A stretch of DNA of 64,000 bases from Oscillospiraceae bacterium (lineage in GTDB: Bacteria > Bacillota > Clostridia > Oscillospirales > Ruminococcaceae). This document shows positions 1 to 7,400 of this stretch, piece after piece (within the stretch, counting starts at the first letter, position 1; each line of letters begins with the position of its first letter). The stretch is from positions 20,333 through 84,332 of the forward strand of contig JAFYQD010000006.1 in the NCBI GenBank assembly GCA_017547245.1, read 5' to 3'. A program made the position numbers and the translations under genes. Under the pieces are notes generated by a model. That model was not told the DNA's origin. It did no database searches and was given only the letters and a program-made list of their open reading frames with translations.

Positions 1-638
1 TCCCAAATTTTATCGGAGATTTCTTCTACCGAGAGTATTTCTCCGTTGGGGGCGCAGTCAAGCAGCCGCCATCCCTGACGCTGGGCCACATAGCCTGCGC
101 CTGCATAGCAGCGTTCCAGATAGCCCAAATCGGCTTCGTGGATATCTTTTTTGGCGTTATCGCCCTGATAACGGCCTTCAATCAGCTTCTGTGAAATTGC
201 GGGAGGCACCGAAAGGAAGATGACCATGTCGGGACGGGGCAGCCCCAGCTTGCCATATTCATAGTCTTCCATCCAATCAAGGTATTCATCCCACTGTTCA
301 CGGGGCAGTTTTGTGGTTTGGTGGGTGGCATTGCTGGTGGAATAGCGGTCGGCCACCAGAATGGTGTCGGCGGCATAGTCGCTGCCCCAGCGCAGCTTAA
401 AGCTGACATAGCGGTCCACCGCAAAAAAGGTAGAAGCAGCATAGGCCCCCACCTCTTCGGCACTGCCCAGCGCACCCGAAAGGTACAGCTTTACAAAGGC
501 CGACGATTCGTGGTCATAGTCGGGGAAGGTCACCTTTTTACAGGACTTTCCCTGCTGCTCCAACCGCTGGCAGAGCAGGCGGCTTTGGGTAGCTTTTCCG
601 CTGCCGTCCAGCCCTTCTATTACAATGAGCTTACCCAT
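1..638 (-). CDS. tmk: Thymidylate kinase-like protein, 3' end cut by the window edge
   Basis: This gene probably phosphorylates dTMP to dTDP for DNA synthesis. The protein opens with a beta strand and a P-loop reading [10 protein letters not shown] near residues 9-18, followed later by a DRY motif ([12 protein letters not shown]) as in thymidylate kinases. About 212 residues are visible and the C-terminus lies outside the window. The ATG at 638 overlaps the stop of thyX by 8 bases, so the two are translationally coupled, which fits a dTMP synthesis pair. The residue after the P-loop Lys is Ala where Thr/Ser is usual. A related deoxynucleoside kinase is the alternative reading. Confidence 0.8.
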   Translation of the reverse strand, partial: MGKLIVIEGLDGSGKATQSRLLCQRLEQQGKSCKKVTFPDYDHESSAFVKLYLSGALGSAEEVGAYAASTFFAVDRYVSFKLRWGSDYAADTILVADRYSTSNATHQTTKLPREQWDEYLDWMEDYEYGKLGLPRPDMVIFLSVPPAISQKLIEGRYQGDNAKKDIHEADLGYLERCYAGAGYVAQRQGWRLLDCAPNGEILSVEEISDKIW

Positions 639-1413
639 TCAAGGACATCTCCTTCAGTTTGGCATATTCTTCACGCATTTCGGCCATTTTGCCGCAGCTC
701 ATCTTGCCTTCGGGGCACTTGCCGGCAACACAGGGGGGGCCTGCATGGGCAAACAGATGGGGAGCCACGGGATAAACCAACGCCACCATCTGGCGGGCCA
801 CATCACGAATTTCCCACTGGGCGCGACTGCAGCAGCGCAGACCGAAAAAGTTCATCAGGCTGCGGGCGTTCATGGTGACCACCATCTTGGTCTCGCAGGC
901 ATTGGGCAGCACAAAACGGGCATCTTCAATGGCCTTCTTTTCGGCAGCCGAGGCAGCAGCCTTTTCGCTCTTGCCCTGTTCCAGGAACATGGGGTAGTAC
1001 TTGTCCTTCAGCAGGTCGGCAATGCGGTCGTAATACTTTCCGCAGGATTCCATGGCTTCCTGGAAAAGAGCGGTGGCTTCCTCGTCGGCCGCAATTTCGG
1101 GAGGAGTTACATAGCTGAATTCCTTTTCGGGAACATAGCGCTGGCTCTGCACGCTGAAGGAAGCAATGCGGTGACGGGTAATCTGGGCCAGCAGCGCACG
1201 GGAAACACCTTCGATGCCAAAGGTAAAGCTGGCATGTTCGATGGGGCTCTGGTGACCCAGCCCGGCCAGCATGTCCAAAAATGCTGCGGCCTTTTCATCT
1301 GTGATGCCATCCATCAGGGTGCCGATGTCGGCAGGGCTGTAGCACAGCTTGGCTGCGGCTGCCACCGTTTTTTCGGGGTTGGGAGTATATGCAATCAGGG
1401 TCACCTTTGCCAT
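631..1413 (-). CDS. thyX: Flavin-dependent thymidylate synthase
   Basis: ThyX makes dTMP from dUMP using FAD, NADPH and methylenetetrahydrofolate, replacing ThyA. The 260-residue protein contains the family signature [14 protein letters not shown] near residues 79-92, which binds dUMP and FAD. The N-terminal half also has the GHQSPIEH stretch seen in the family. The C-terminus is Cys-rich ([14 protein letters not shown]), which is not part of the core enzyme. The start has an AAGGAG site 9 bases upstream. The downstream tmk overlaps its stop codon, giving a two-step dTMP module. Confidence 0.96.
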   Translation of the reverse strand: MAKVTLIAYTPNPEKTVAAAAKLCYSPADIGTLMDGITDEKAAAFLDMLAGLGHQSPIEHASFTFGIEGVSRALLAQITRHRIASFSVQSQRYVPEKEFSYVTPPEIAADEEATALFQEAMESCGKYYDRIADLLKDKYYPMFLEQGKSEKAAASAAEKKAIEDARFVLPNACETKMVVTMNARSLMNFFGLRCCSRAQWEIRDVARQMVALVYPVAPHLFAHAGPPCVAGKCPEGKMSCGKMAEMREEYAKLKEMSLNG

Positions 1414-1437
1414 AGTTTTCCGCTCCTTTTCTGTTTT

Positions 1438-1462
1438 CCCTGCCCGACGGCGCCGGGCAGGG
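1438..1462 (-). other. GC-rich intergenic hairpin upstream of thyX
   Basis: A 9-bp perfect inverted repeat (CCCTGCCCG with CGGGCAGGG) with a 7-base loop lies between the unknown gene ending at 1474 and the thyX start at 1413. Neither strand has a following T-run, so it is not a standard intrinsic terminator. It could limit read-through, stabilise an mRNA end or affect thyX translation. Confidence 0.5.
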
Positions 1463-1473
1463 ATGATGTATTT

Positions 1474-2271
1474 TCAGTGGTTGTTTTGACTGTTCAGGTC
1501 GGTCTGCTTTGGGGGAAAGAACTCGTCGGTGGGAAACTGGATCTTCTGGAACAGCGCACAGGGATCTTCGGCAGAGGTCTGGCATTCCTTGTCGGGAATG
1601 CAGAAATCGTAGGCCGGAATCATGATTTGAACCATGCGCTGAAGCTGCACGATGGTAAACAGGCCAAGGGTCACATAAACCGCCTTGCTGCCGCTTACGC
1701 CGTTAAAATCACCGTTGAAACGGCAGCAGACACAGGCAGGCAGGTCGCACACCGGGTCATTGGCAGCGTGGCATTCGCTGATTTTGGCCGAAAGGCAGAT
1801 GGGATCAACCACCTGAAGAACCGCCTTGGGGGTATTGCTGTCGCCATGGGCGGCACAGGCGTTGTTTCCGCTGGAAGCAAAGGTTTTTACATTGCCCTCG
1901 CTGCCGTAAAGGATGACCTTTTTCTGATGCACCGCCACACCGGTGACCGTTTTGGGGTCGCACAGGGGGGCATCCACCAGCGACAGGGTAACAATGAAGA
2001 AGAAGGTCATATCCACCGAATAGAAGCCGCGGTTAAAAGGAACCTCCTCCACCCCAAGGTGAACGTTTACCACTTCTACCTTCTTGCACTTTACACTTAC
2101 TGCCTGATCCACCATGACCTGGTCAGCGTGGGTAAAATAGACACGCAGATCACGCACGCAGTCCTTGACGCTGCTGCTGTCGTAAATGCGGTCGGCGTTG
2201 ATGCAGACGGCCTCTTTGAACATATTGGCCCCCACCGCCGACATGGGATTAACCCTTTGGTTGTTTGGCAT
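1474..2271 (-). CDS. Conserved-looking protein of unknown function, 265 aa
   Basis: I do not recognise a function. The protein has no signal peptide or membrane segment. It begins with a motif-like stretch (ANMFKEAVCINADRIYDS) and is rich in Cys, including a cluster LPACVCC near residue 176 and further single cysteines near the C-terminus. It is predicted to be cytoplasmic and mostly beta-rich. The ATG at 2271 has a strong GGAGGAGG ribosome site. It lies between pcrA and thyX on the same strand, 119 bases after pcrA. The Cys content would fit metal binding or disulfide cross-linking, as in spore-associated proteins, but that is only a guess. Confidence 0.75.
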   Translation of the reverse strand: MPNNQRVNPMSAVGANMFKEAVCINADRIYDSSSVKDCVRDLRVYFTHADQVMVDQAVSVKCKKVEVVNVHLGVEEVPFNRGFYSVDMTFFFIVTLSLVDAPLCDPKTVTGVAVHQKKVILYGSEGNVKTFASSGNNACAAHGDSNTPKAVLQVVDPICLSAKISECHAANDPVCDLPACVCCRFNGDFNGVSGSKAVYVTLGLFTIVQLQRMVQIMIPAYDFCIPDKECQTSAEDPCALFQKIQFPTDEFFPPKQTDLNSQNNH

Positions 2272-2390
2272 TTTCCTCCTCCAATCTGCCGCGCGGGGCG
2301 GCTTGACAAAATGGGTTGGGGCGGCCTGTGCCGTTTTTCGGCTGCAGACCCGCTCAATACCATTTTATGAGAAGGAACACGCTTTGTTAC

Positions 2391-4769
2391 TTATACTTTG
2401 GTCAGCTTTGCAAAGTTGGACATAATGCGTTTGGTGCCCACCTTGTCAAAGGCAATTTCCACCAGATGGTCGCCGCCCATGGGGGTGATGTTCAGCACCA
2501 GACCCTTGCCGAAAACACGATGGCTGACGGTATCGCCCACTGCAATATCAAAGGAGGCTGCCGCCTGTGCAGACTGGGCGGGACGGGCGGCCGAATAGCC
2601 GCCGCCAACGCTGCTGCCACGGTTGATGGTACGGGGGGCGGCAGGTGCCGCTGCGGCACGGCTGCGCTGCTCCTGCATACGCTGGGCCAGTTCATCCTTG
2701 CGTTCCACCAGCCCAGCCGGAATTTCTTCCAGAAAGCGGGACTGACGGTTGCGGTTGGTGCGGCCAAACAGCATACGCTCGCCTGCACAGCAAAGGTAAA
2801 GCTGCTTTCTGGCACGGGTGATGCCCACATAGGCCAGACGACGTTCTTCTTCACATTCGGCAGGGTTATAGATGGACTGCATTCCGGGGAAGATACCCTC
2901 TTCCATACCGGGAATAAAGACCACCGGGAATTCCAGACCCTTGGCCGAGTGGAGGGTCATAAGAACCACCGCATCGGCATCGGGGTCGTAGTTATCAATG
3001 TCGGTATACAGGGCAACTTCTTCCAAAAATCCTGCCAAAGTAGGATCTTCGGTTTCTTCCTGATATTTGGCGATGGTGGATCCAAGTTCTTCGATGTTTT
3101 CCACACGGGTCTGCCCTTCAAAGCCCTGTGCCTTCAAAGCCTGCAGATAGCCGCTTTCTTCCAGCAGAAGCTGGAAGGTCTCGGAAAGATCCCGTTCCTC
3201 CAGGCCATCCATAATACTCAGCATCATTTCGGCAAACTTCATGAGAGGGCCGGCCTTTTTGGAAAGAAGAGGATAGTCTTGGGCATGGGCAATGACCTCA
3301 AACAGGCTGATGCCCAGCTGCTCGGCAATTTGGTCGGCGGCATCCAGGGTTGCGTTGCCAATACCACGCTTGGGTTCGTTGATGATGCGCATCAGGCGCA
3401 GGCGGTCGCCGGGGTTGGCCAGCACACACAAATAGGCCAGCATATCCTTGATTTCCTTGCGTTCGAAGAAGCGCAGACCGCCCAGAATGCGGTAGGGCAC
3501 GTCAAAACGGATGAGTGCCTGCTCCAGCGAGGCCGACTGGGCATTCATGCGGTAAAGAACTGCATGGTCGCCATACTTTGCGCCGCGCCGCACATTTTCC
3601 GAGATGGTTTTTGCAATATAGGCCGATTCTGCCTGTTCGCTGACGCCACGATATACGGTGATTTTTTCGCCCTGCTCGTTGTTGGTCCACAGGGTTTTGC
3701 CCTTACGCTGGGTGTTGTTGGAAATCACTTCGTTGGCGGCATCCAGAATGGTGCCGGTGCTGCGGTAGTTCTCTTCCAGACGGATGACCCGGGCGCCGGG
3801 ATACTGCTGCTCAAAGCTGAGAATATTTTCAATGGTGGCACCACGGAATTTATAGATACTCTGGTCATCGTCGCCCACCACGCAGATATTCTTGCTGCCG
3901 CCAGCCAGCAATTCCACCAGACGGAACTGCTTGTGGTTGGTGTCCTGATATTCGTCCACCATGATGTAGCGGAAGCGGCGGCGGTATTTTTCCAACACCT
4001 CGGGGAACTGTTCAAACAACTGCACCGTCAACAGGATAATATCGTCAAAATCCAGGGCGTTGGCATCCTTCAGCGCCTTGTGGTAAAGGGCATAAACCTT
4101 GGCCACAATCTGTTCAAAGTAATCGCCGCCGGCCGGGAACATATTCACATCTTCCATGTTATCCTTGGCGGCGCTGATGGCCGACAGAATGGCACGGGGA
4201 GAAAACTGCTTGTCATCCAGATTGAGGGTCTTCATGCTTTCTTTGATGACACGCAGGGAATCGTCGGTATCATAAATGGTAAAGTTGCCGGTATAACCCA
4301 GATGCTCAATTTCAGCACGCAGAATGCGGGCGCAGCAGGAATGGAAGGTGGAGGCATTGACATCTCCCCCACGGTCACCCAAAGCCAGACTCAAACGTTC
4401 TTTCAATTCACCTGCGGCCTTGTTGGTAAAGGTGATGGTAAGAATGTTCCAGGGGCGCACCGGGTCGACGGCCAGAACCTGTTCCAGACGGAGAGGGTCA
4501 TCGGCAACGCCATCGGCATAGTCCTGCAAAAACTGCAGATCATCGTCATCCCAGCAGTTGGGCAGGCCGTCTACCTCGCTGGCACGGCCAAAGCGGATAA
4601 GGTTTGCCACACGGTGTATCAGCACGGTGGTTTTGCCGCTGCCGGCGCCGGCAAGGATCAGTACAGGGCCGGTGGTTTTAAGCACAGCTGCACGCTGCAT
4701 ATCGTTAAGACGGCTGTAAAGCCGCTTGAAAACTCTTTCTTTCAGTTGGTTCTGGTATGACATGTTCAT
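2391..4769 (-). CDS. pcrA: ATP-dependent DNA helicase of the PcrA/UvrD family
   Basis: PcrA is a superfamily 1 3'-5' helicase used in repair and replication restart. The protein of 792 residues shows Walker A (GAGSGKTT), Walker B (VDEYQDTN), the LEENYRST motif, the LMTLHSAKGLEFPVVF motif and RRLAYVGITRAR near the end of the helicase core. The C-terminal basic domain (HRVFGKGLV onwards) is typical of PcrA. I chose the ATG at 4769, which has AGGAG 5 bases upstream. A longer frame reaches 4814, but the -10 box at 4823-4828 would place the transcript start at about that point, so the extension is unlikely. Confidence 0.95.
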   Translation of the reverse strand: MNMSYQNQLKERVFKRLYSRLNDMQRAAVLKTTGPVLILAGAGSGKTTVLIHRVANLIRFGRASEVDGLPNCWDDDDLQFLQDYADGVADDPLRLEQVLAVDPVRPWNILTITFTNKAAGELKERLSLALGDRGGDVNASTFHSCCARILRAEIEHLGYTGNFTIYDTDDSLRVIKESMKTLNLDDKQFSPRAILSAISAAKDNMEDVNMFPAGGDYFEQIVAKVYALYHKALKDANALDFDDIILLTVQLFEQFPEVLEKYRRRFRYIMVDEYQDTNHKQFRLVELLAGGSKNICVVGDDDQSIYKFRGATIENILSFEQQYPGARVIRLEENYRSTGTILDAANEVISNNTQRKGKTLWTNNEQGEKITVYRGVSEQAESAYIAKTISENVRRGAKYGDHAVLYRMNAQSASLEQALIRFDVPYRILGGLRFFERKEIKDMLAYLCVLANPGDRLRLMRIINEPKRGIGNATLDAADQIAEQLGISLFEVIAHAQDYPLLSKKAGPLMKFAEMMLSIMDGLEERDLSETFQLLLEESGYLQALKAQGFEGQTRVENIEELGSTIAKYQEETEDPTLAGFLEEVALYTDIDNYDPDADAVVLMTLHSAKGLEFPVVFIPGMEEGIFPGMQSIYNPAECEEERRLAYVGITRARKQLYLCCAGERMLFGRTNRNRQSRFLEEIPAGLVERKDELAQRMQEQRSRAAAAPAAPRTINRGSSVGGGYSAARPAQSAQAAASFDIAVGDTVSHRVFGKGLVLNITPMGGDHLVEIAFDKVGTKRIMSNFAKLTKV

Positions 4770-4822
4770 GGTGTCTCCTGTTCTATCCAAACCCAAAATA
4801 AGGGGCAATTGCATACAGATTT

Positions 4823-4828
4823 ATTATA
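4823..4828 (-). promoter_or_regulatory. Extended -10 box for pcrA
   Basis: On the minus strand this reads TATAAT preceded by TG one base upstream (TGCTATAAT), an extended -10 element. The -35 region is poor. It lies 54 bases upstream of the chosen pcrA start. Confidence 0.5.
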
Positions 4829-4855
4829 GCACAATCCATCCGCAAAGTACATGAA

Positions 4856-4890
4856 AAGAGAAGGCCGCTCTGCAAAACAGAACGGCCTTT
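4856..4890 (-). terminator. Intrinsic terminator of the ferritin gene
   Basis: A 12-bp stem with one mismatch (AAGGCCG-TCTG type arms) and a short A-rich loop is followed on the minus strand by a T-rich tract. It begins 19 bases after the ferritin stop codon. Confidence 0.85.
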
Positions 4891-4908
4891 GTTCACGGGT
4901 TTTGATGC

Positions 4909-5421
4909 TTACAGAACCAGCGAGGGAGCGGAATATACACGGGCAGCCAGTTCGCTGTTGAGCATATACAGGCTCTTGGGGTCAGAGCCGAACAGTTCCA
5001 TCTTGGTGATGAGGTCGTTGGCGTTGGTTTCTTCTTCACCCTGTTCCTTTACAAACCAGTCAAGGAACTGCATGGTGCGGAAATCTCTTACGTCATAGGC
5101 GGCCGCATAGATGTCATTGATCAGAGATGTTACATATTCTTCGTGAGCCAGACCGGCCTTCAAAACGTCCATATGGCAGGTAATTTCTTTTTCGGGCTTG
5201 TCGATGGCTTCCAGAGTGACCTTTTCGTTGTTGTTGTGCAGATACTGATAGAACAGCATAGCGTGGTCACGCTCTTCCTGAGCCTGAATCATGTACCAGT
5301 TGGCAAAGCCATCCAGACCAACATCGTCAAAGTAATTGGAAAACTCCAGATAAAGATAGGCCGAGTAGAATTCTTTATTGATCTGCTGGTTGAGCAGTTC
5401 GCGTACCTTTGCGTTCATCAT
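4909..5421 (-). CDS. ftnA: Bacterial non-haem ferritin
   Basis: This is an iron-storage ferritin that oxidises Fe(II) and stores it in a 24-subunit shell in the cytoplasm. The 170-residue protein has the ferritin helix pattern with iron-site residues in NKEFYSAYLYLEFSNYF, an AQEERDHA segment in helix B and a later DWFVKEQGEEE segment in helix D. I chose the ATG at 5421, which has GGAGG 9 bases upstream; a longer frame to 5457 lacks this spacing. The gene has its own terminator and a near-consensus promoter buried in a large palindrome, which implies tight repression. Confidence 0.95.
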   Translation of the reverse strand: MMNAKVRELLNQQINKEFYSAYLYLEFSNYFDDVGLDGFANWYMIQAQEERDHAMLFYQYLHNNNEKVTLEAIDKPEKEITCHMDVLKAGLAHEEYVTSLINDIYAAAYDVRDFRTMQFLDWFVKEQGEEETNANDLITKMELFGSDPKSLYMLNSELAARVYSAPSLVL

Positions 5422-5484
5422 ATATGTGGTCCTCCCTTTTCTAAAAATACATCTCATTTCAAGCCGGATTTCTTTGATGAATAT

Positions 5485-5513
5485 AATATACCATACTTAA
5501 CAAATTATGTCAA
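5485..5513 (-). promoter_or_regulatory. Sigma-A promoter of the ferritin gene
   Basis: On the minus strand a perfect -35 TTGACA (5508-5513) and a -10 TATATT (5485-5490) are 17 bases apart. The expected transcript start is near 5478, about 57 bases before the ATG. The whole core lies inside the palindrome at 5488-5522 or at its edge. Confidence 0.8.
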
Positions 5514-5522
5514 GTATGGTAT
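5488..5522 (-). promoter_or_regulatory. 35-bp near-perfect palindrome, likely operator, over the ferritin promoter
   Basis: Two 15-base arms (ATACCATACTTRACA type) match at 14 of 15 positions around a 5-base AT-rich centre. The palindrome covers the -35, the spacer and most of the -10. A bound dimer or tetramer would block polymerase. The inner part (ATACTTGACA) resembles IscR/Rrf2-type sites, but it does not look like the usual Fur or PerR boxes. The identity of the regulator is inference. Confidence 0.7.
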
Positions 5523-5543
5523 ATCTCCTGATTTTTAAAATTT

Positions 5544-5933
5544 TTAGTGGCTGCAGGAACTGCCGCAGTTGTGGCCCCCGTGGTGATGATGGCCCTCGCC
5601 ATGGTGGTCACATTTGGCTGTGGGGTCATAGGACAGCCGGCCTGCCAGCAGGTCTTCTACGGCCAGATCGGCACTTCCCTGAACACCGCCAAAAAAGCGG
5701 ATACCGGCCTGCTGCAACGCCATCTGGGCGCCGCCGCCAATGCCGCCGCAGATGAGGGTATCTACGCCCAATGCTGCCAAAAAACCGGCCAATGCGCCGT
5801 GGCCGCTGCCTGCGGTGCTGACCACCACAGCCTTGGTCACCTTGCCGTCCTCAACATCATAAATCTTAAAAAATTCGGTATGGCCAAAATGCTGGAATAC
5901 CTGTTCGTTCTCAAAGGTTACTGCAATTTTCAT
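5544..5933 (-). CDS. NifX/NifB-associated cofactor-binding family protein with His/Cys-rich tail
   Basis: The 129-residue protein matches the dinitrogenase iron-molybdenum cofactor domain family (NifX/NafY/NifB C-terminal type). It starts MKIAVTFENEQVFQHFGHTEFF and has the ICGGIGGGAQMAL glycine loop. In non-diazotrophs these small proteins bind iron-sulfur or metal clusters of uncertain use. The last 25 residues are very rich in His, Gly and Cys (HHGEGHHHHGGHNCGSSCSH), pointing to metal binding. It follows the C_GCAxxG_C_C gene by 3 bases and shares its promoter. No nitrogenase genes are visible. Confidence 0.88.
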   Translation of the reverse strand: MKIAVTFENEQVFQHFGHTEFFKIYDVEDGKVTKAVVVSTAGSGHGALAGFLAALGVDTLICGGIGGGAQMALQQAGIRFFGGVQGSADLAVEDLLAGRLSYDPTAKCDHHGEGHHHHGGHNCGSSCSH

Positions 5934-5936
5934 CTA

Positions 5937-6389
5937 TTATCGTCTCTCCTTTAAAAAATTATCTACCATCTCGGCTGCACGGCCCACAATGGACATACAG
6001 GGGCGCTGGGCATAGTATTCCTCGGTTCGTGCCTGTGGTGTGCTGCCCTGCGTTGTTGGAACATCCTTCAGCAATTGACGGCAGATGATAGAGCCGTTCT
6101 GCTTTTCAAATTCGGCTGCCCAACGCTGCACCTCGGCATACTGGTCGGCCTTGGCCTGTTCATCATCAGGGGCTGATACACCCTCCAGAATACCCATAAC
6201 CATCAGAGCCGCACTGAAAGCACCGCAAACCTCACGCAGGCGGCCCATGCCGCCGCCGAAGGGAGCCGACAGCATAGCTGCCTGCTCTTTGGTCAAGCCT
6301 GTTTCATCGCAAAATGCCAGCAGCACAGCCTGTGCACAGCTGTAACCTTCCCGAAAATAGCCCATGGCCAGTTCTTTTTTATCACTCAT
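5937..6389 (-). CDS. C_GCAxxG_C_C family redox protein
   Basis: This protein of 150 residues belongs to the C-GCAxxG-C-C family, named for its spaced cysteines. I can see YSCAQAV near the N-terminus, the GGGMGRLREVCGAF signature, a single Cys in IICRQLL and a final RPC. Members are thought to be redox-active or metal-binding, and are often linked to electron transfer in anaerobes. The ATG at 6389 has GAGGAG 8 bases upstream and is preferred over the ATG at 6410. It is the first gene of a two-gene unit with the NifX-like protein. Confidence 0.88.
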   Translation of the reverse strand: MSDKKELAMGYFREGYSCAQAVLLAFCDETGLTKEQAAMLSAPFGGGMGRLREVCGAFSAALMVMGILEGVSAPDDEQAKADQYAEVQRWAAEFEKQNGSIICRQLLKDVPTTQGSTPQARTEEYYAQRPCMSIVGRAAEMVDNFLKERR

Positions 6390-6431
6390 AGGGTCTTCTC
6401 CTCTTTTCATGGAGTTTATCGCATCACTTTA

Positions 6432-6459
6432 ATTATAGTTTTTTTATATCGATTATCAA
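6432..6459 (-). promoter_or_regulatory. Sigma-A promoter for the C_GCAxxG/NifX-like pair
   Basis: On the minus strand, -35 TTGATA (6454-6459) and -10 TATAAT (6432-6437) are separated by 16 bases. It sits just past the luxS terminator and about 43 bases before the ATG at 6389. Confidence 0.7.
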
Positions 6460-6470
6460 GAACCGAAATA

Positions 6471-6499
6471 GAAAAAGGCCCGAACGATGGGTTCGGGCC
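6471..6499 (-). terminator. Intrinsic terminator of luxS
   Basis: A perfect 9-bp stem (GGCCCGAAC with GTTCGGGCC) with a 5-base loop is followed by TTTTT on the minus strand, starting 8 bases after the luxS stop. Confidence 0.88.
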
Positions 6500-6506
6500 A
6501 TGGGAT

Positions 6507-6974
6507 TTATTCTTCGTAGTCGTAGTCCATTTTGGCGGCAGACCAGTTGGCCAACACCTGCAGCATATCGGCAGCAACGGCCTTGGCACCGGGCAGATCG
6601 TGTTCCCGATAGTTGCCGCATTCCACAGGCTTGGTACCGGGAATTTCGCCCTCAAACTGTGCAATAAAAGCAAAGGACTCTTTGACCATCTCCAGCACCT
6701 GTTCACGGGAAGCACTATCGCGCATCAGCAGATAAAAACCGGTGCGGCAGCCCATAGGACCAACATATATGACCTGTGCGGCCAAACCGCCGTTACGGGC
6801 ATAGGTGGCAAACAAATGCTCGAAGGTATGCATGGAGCCATTGGTCAGGTAATCGCCGCCGTTGGGGATCTTCATACGGATGTCGTAGGTGATTACATCG
6901 CCATCTGTGCGGGAAACGTACATACCCTTCTGCAAAGTGTTATGGTCAATGGTAAAGCTGGCAATGGTTTTCAT
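6507..6974 (-). CDS. luxS: S-ribosylhomocysteine lyase
   Basis: LuxS splits S-ribosylhomocysteine into homocysteine and DPD, the precursor of AI-2, in the activated methyl cycle. The 155-residue protein has the metal-binding HTFEHL motif at residues 49-54, the catalytic Cys in GCRTGFY near residue 76 and the third metal ligand in VECGNYREHDL. Length and motifs are normal for the family. The start has a GAAAGGA ribosome site. The gene stands alone between its own terminator and that of the tRNA cluster; I see no clear promoter in the 40 bases between them. Confidence 0.97.
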   Translation of the reverse strand: MKTIASFTIDHNTLQKGMYVSRTDGDVITYDIRMKIPNGGDYLTNGSMHTFEHLFATYARNGGLAAQVIYVGPMGCRTGFYLLMRDSASREQVLEMVKESFAFIAQFEGEIPGTKPVECGNYREHDLPGAKAVAADMLQVLANWSAAKMDYDYEE

Positions 6975-7015
6975 CGGCGTAACGTCCTTTCTTTATGTAA
7001 AAATGATTTGTTCAA

Positions 7016-7049
7016 AGAAAAAATCCCCGAACGATTTGTCCGGGGATTT
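7016..7049 (-). terminator. Terminator of the tRNA cluster
   Basis: A perfect 9-bp stem (AAATCCCCG with CGGGGATTT) is followed by six T residues on the minus strand, right after tRNA-Cys. Confidence 0.88.
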
Positions 7050-7051
7050 GT

Positions 7052-7125
<74 letters not shown>

Positions 7126-7128
7126 GTT

Positions 7129-7204
7129 TGGAGCGGGTTACGAGACTCGAACTCGCTACCTCCACCTTGGCAAGGTGGCGCTCTACCAGATGAGCTAAAC
7201 CCGC
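7129..7204 (-). tRNA. tRNA-Gly (GCC)
   Basis: Acceptor GCGGGTT pairs with AACCCGC, the anticodon stem CCACC/GGTGG encloses a loop with GCC (Gly), and CCA is encoded. It lies 3 bases from both tRNA neighbours. Confidence 0.95.
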
Positions 7205-7207
7205 AAA

Positions 7208-7284
7208 TGGCGACCCGGATGGGGCTCGAACCCACGACCTCCAGCGTGACAGGCTGGCGTACTAACCGACTGTACTACCGGGCC
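7208..7284 (-). tRNA. tRNA-Asp (GTC)
   Basis: Acceptor GGCCCGG, anticodon loop CTGTCAC (GTC, Asp), T-arm GGTTCGAGCCC and encoded CCA are all clear. It is the promoter-proximal tRNA. Confidence 0.95.
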
Positions 7285-7330
7285 ATTTCTGCCGTCGACC
7301 GATATCCGGAACGGCTGTGCAACGTAGACT

Positions 7331-7359
7331 ATTATACTAAAACACAGCCGTCTTGTCAA
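7331..7359 (-). promoter_or_regulatory. Consensus sigma-A promoter of the tRNA-Asp/Gly/Cys cluster
   Basis: On the minus strand a perfect TTGACA (7354-7359) and perfect TATAAT (7331-7336) are 17 bases apart. The start would be about 40 bases before tRNA-Asp. A 9-bp perfect inverted repeat (7311-7319 and 7343-7351) flanks the -10 box. Confidence 0.88.
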
Positions 7360-7400
7360 CCTATTTTTTGCTTATTTTTTGTGTATCGCTTCCTGCCCTT

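Noticed and set aside
625-2370. Plus-strand open frame of 581 codons
   Set aside because: It is the complement of thyX and the following gene. The translation is rich in His, Gly and Phe with no family match, and it has no suitable ribosome site.
4830-5060. Riboswitch upstream of pcrA or after ferritin
   Set aside because: Only a simple terminator hairpin is present; no aptamer-like junction was seen.
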